A DNA stretch of 7,563 bases from DASUBV01 sp035763085. Its GTDB lineage: Bacteria; Actinomycetota; Actinomycetes; Streptosporangiales; Streptosporangiaceae. The notes under the pieces were generated by a model. It saw only the letters and a program-made list of their open reading frames with translations. It ran no database searches and was not told where the DNA came from. Position 1 is the stretch's first letter. Every line of letters starts with the position of its first letter. Of this stretch, positions 7,538 to 7,563 are shown piece after piece. Where the stretch lies: positions 1 through 7,563 of the forward strand of contig DASUBV010000369.1 in the NCBI GenBank assembly GCA_035763085.1, read 5' to 3'. Both the position numbers and the translations under genes were made by a program.

Positions 7538-7563
7538 CGGCCCGCTGCGCGCGTGCCGCCGCC

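Larger units (their letters stand above)
7224..7563. other. gene-poor, relatively AT-rich regulatory region
   Basis: These 340 bases upstream of the binding-protein gene contain no convincing protein gene. A 60-codon minus-strand frame (7466-7284) has no family resemblance and no codon bias. From about 7260 to 7465 the base composition is clearly lower in GC than the genes, and it is full of short dyads, as expected of a promoter/operator region. The right end, after about 7466, returns to high GC and holds a 17-codon ORF and a short direct repeat GCCCGCTG (7529-7536 and 7540-7547). Confidence 0.7.

Overview
The window is very GC-rich DNA with strong third-position GC bias, dense head-to-tail genes, GTG/TTG starts and AGGAGG-type ribosome binding sites. 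This points to a high-GC actinomycete. The genus cannot be told from the sequence, and no plasmid, phage, IS, tRNA, rRNA or CRISPR signal is visible.

Layout. Positions 1-1019 (+) hold the 3' part of menD, the thiamine-diphosphate enzyme of menaquinone synthesis, entering from the left edge. Everything else of substance is on the minus strand: a complete five-gene peptide-type (Dpp/Opp/Nik) ABC importer transcribed right to left. In transcription order these are the family-5 substrate-binding lipoprotein (7223-5376), a DppD-type ATPase (5182-4088), a DppF-type ATPase (4091-3006), a DppC-type permease (3009-1966) and a DppB-type permease (1951-983). The ATPase and DppC junctions are ATGA/GTGA stop-start overlaps, and the last gap is 14 nt, so these four genes look translationally coupled. 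The lipoprotein gene is set apart by a 193-base gap holding a perfect 18-bp inverted repeat. This is a likely attenuating or stabilising hairpin that would let the binding protein be made in excess. The last permease runs 37 bp into the convergent menD 3' end.

The only stretch over 300 bases without a convincing gene is 7224-7563. It is visibly more AT-rich than the genes and looks like a promoter and operator region. It holds two candidate minus-strand promoters for the transporter, a candidate plus-strand promoter, a 12-bp perfect palindrome, a TGATTAC/GTAATCA dyad with a third copy of the half-site, a 5'-UTR hairpin, and a 17-codon ORF with a strong ribosome binding site near the right edge.

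How the genes work together: the lipoprotein captures a ligand outside the membrane, most likely a di- or oligopeptide, though heme, nickel or oligosaccharides are possible for this family. The two permeases form the channel and the two ATPases drive import. The link to menaquinone synthesis is probably only positional. I see no evidence for an undescribed system; the most interesting material is regulatory (operator dyads, attenuator hairpin) plus the unusual A-D-F-C-B gene order.
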